Shown: in pieces, positions 62,645 to 64,000 of the stretch
How positions within the stretch are numbered: position 1 is the stretch's first letter
How the letters are laid out: the number at the start of each line of letters is the position of its first letter
NCBI RefSeq assembly: GCF_001029105.3
Contig: NZ_CP011808.2
Coordinates: 310,001-374,000, forward strand
Origin: Pandoraea faecigallinarum
GTDB lineage: Bacteria; Pseudomonadota; Gammaproteobacteria; Burkholderiales; Burkholderiaceae
DNA length: 64,000 nt
Reading direction: 5' to 3'
Notes under the pieces: model-generated
Told to the model about the DNA's origin: nothing
Database searches by the model: none
The model's input: only the letters and a program-made list of their open reading frames with translations
Translations under genes and position numbers: made by a program

Positions 62645-64000
62645 TCAAAACGGCGCTGTCACCGTAAATCTCACACCTTGTTGCAGCCCGCCCATCCCGG
62701 TGCTCGCGCTGTAATCGAGTCCGAACACCAGCGCGCGAGTCCTGAGCTTCGTTCCGACGCCAATCTGCACGCGATCGCTGCCGTAAGGGCTGCCGGGGAC
62801 GAAATACACTGGCCCGCTCGATGCGAGATCCGCATACGCGAGCCCCGCCAGGCTCTGTCCGCTGAAGTCGTGCTGCAATTCGACGCGGATGTAGGGCGAG
62901 AACGTCCCGATGAGCGTCGCCTTCGAAAAACCCCCCGCACACCCAGCGCCCCCGACAGCGTGTTCACGTTCTGCTTGAAATACGTCAGCGCGTTGAGTCC
63001 TGCACCCGACTCGCTGTATTGGTCGAGCGTCGAGCGCGACGCGCTCAGACGTCCGCACGGCGAGAACAACCAGTCGTCGCTGCGGTACTCATACCCGGCC
63101 GACAGCGCCCCGAAGAACTGCTGACCATTGCGCTTGCCCGTCGCGTAATCGTTCGCGTCGATCACCCAGCGTCGCGAATCGAAGCTCAACGTTCCGAAGC
63201 CCGCCACTGCATCGACGAACAACGTCCGCGTCGGACGGAAGCTCGCATACCGCGCACCGCTGTAGCTATCGCCCGTGCTGCGCGTACCCGAACTGCCGAT
63301 AACGGTCAAATCGTGGCCGTAGCCCACGCCCGCCCCCAGCGAGAACTGGTCCGAAAACCGGTAATCCGCGCCCATCGTTACGCCGCCCGTCGCGAAGCGA
63401 AACCCCGAGCGCTGCGCCGACGTGTTGGCCAAACCGAAGTCCACCGTCCCCGCCGTCCAGAACGCGAAACGCCTGTCTTCGTTTGCCCCCGCTCCGGGCA
63501 GGTTCGGCACGCTGCCATCGCCCGTTCCGATCCCGCTCGCGCCCACGGACTTGTCTGGCGCGTCGAGACCGCGCGCCTTGCTCTGCGCCATCGGACTCGC
63601 ATCGCCGCGCAGACAGGCGTCGCGCTCCGAAATGCCGACGACGTCGTCGCAGCACGATGCGTCGCGCTTGCGCTGCGCGTTCGGCAGAATCACGTTAAGC
63701 CCGTTGCCCGACGGCGCGCGTCCCGTGCCGTGCAGCGCTTCGAGACGCGCGTTGTAGTTGCCGATCTGCGTTGTCGCGAGTCGGCGTGCCGCCTCCACCT
63801 GCGCGCCTATCAGGCCGGAGACGTCGGGATCGGTCGACGGATCCTTGCGCGGCGCGGCGGTGACGCGTGCGGTCGCCGGTGCCGATGTCGCGTTGGCGTT
63901 CGACAGCGTGTAGGTGATGATCGCCGTCCCGGCGAACGCGGCCGCTGACGCGAAACGCAACCTGTAGCGGTTGCCCGTCGCTCCGGCCGACGCGGGTGTA
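62645..64000 (-). pseudogene. Autotransporter beta-barrel protein, frameshifted, open at the window edge
   Basis: The frame enters from the window end (TYTLSNANATSAPATARVTA, an Ig-like passenger repeat end). It continues through a linker (LIGAQVEAARRLATTQIGNY) into a C-terminal beta-barrel with alternating strands (FAFWTAGTVDFGLANT, then GADYRFSDQFSLGAGVGYGH). Near 62935, at a run of G and T, the frame shifts. The last strands (GTFSPYIRVELQHDF, then LVFGLDYSASTGMGGLQQGV) and the terminal Phe (RFTVTAPF) are in another frame ending at 62645. Such proteins use the barrel to expose a passenger on the cell surface. Without the last strands the barrel should not assemble. Confidence 0.85.

Overview
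The window is high-GC DNA of the Burkholderiaceae type, and mobile DNA takes up well over half of it. I recognise complete, nested or broken elements of the IS3, IS4, IS5, IS6, IS30, IS66, IS110, IS256 and IS481 families, one terminal repeat of a Tn3-family transposon, and two copies of a small non-autonomous element. Between the insertion sequences lie few ordinary genes, many of them inactivated by single point or frameshift mutations, plus several very large proteins without a recognisable enzyme domain. This fits a host-restricted bacterium in early genome decay, such as the fungal endosymbiont Mycetohabitans (Burkholderia) rhizoxinica or a relative. That identification is inference from general features, not from a marker gene.

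Layout. 1-6290: two IS66 elements, an IS3 inside the second, and an IS407-type IS3 remnant split by an IS5. 6495-7844: an AT-rich gene for a transglutaminase-like protein. 8004-9382: an IS481 and an IS3 tail. 9507-12395: a giant helical-repeat protein. 12552-13516: an mqsRA toxin-antitoxin module and a broken regulator. 13587-16037: a decayed arsenic operon (arsR, arsH, arsC, acr3, all broken) bounded by a Tn21-type inverted repeat. 16434-17363: a second, short member of the helical-repeat family. 17648-21386: an IS6 split by an IS256 that is itself split by an IS110. 21515-24895: a decaying sorbitol PTS (only srlB intact) and an intact MFS transporter. 25249-26246: IS debris around a perfect 29-bp palindrome. 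26253-29369: a giant protein of a second family. 29416-32815: IS481, IS4 and IS5 (IS903-type) elements. 33322-36173: an amino-acid permease and an orphan membrane protein. 36240-40665: IS debris and a second IS256 carrying the same IS110 at the same site. 40718-43237: a third helical-repeat protein. 43392-47560: IS3, IS5 and IS6 elements and small-element copy A. 47817-49700: a second member of the second giant family. 49733-58395: IS clusters, small-element copy B and a RelE/HigB-type toxin-antitoxin pair. 58644-61460: a third, membrane-embedded member of the second giant family. 61586-64000: an IS5 and a frameshifted autotransporter.

The most interesting content is two apparently undescribed paralogous protein families. 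One (9507-12395, 16434-17363, 40718-43237) consists of TPR/SNAP-like helical repeats behind a common N-terminal region. The other (26253-29369, 47817-49700, 58644-61460) shares an N-terminal domain, and two of its members carry a novel C-terminal module, duplicated in one. Both look like secreted host-directed proteins, but no secretion genes are in the window, so this role is inference. The mobile DNA also shows site choice: the same IS110 in two divergent IS256 transposase genes, IS30 at one site of two IS3 copies in opposite orientations, and a 193-bp element with 7-bp target duplications whose ends resemble those of the IS481 element at 8004-9210. I saw no rRNA, tRNA or CRISPR array.
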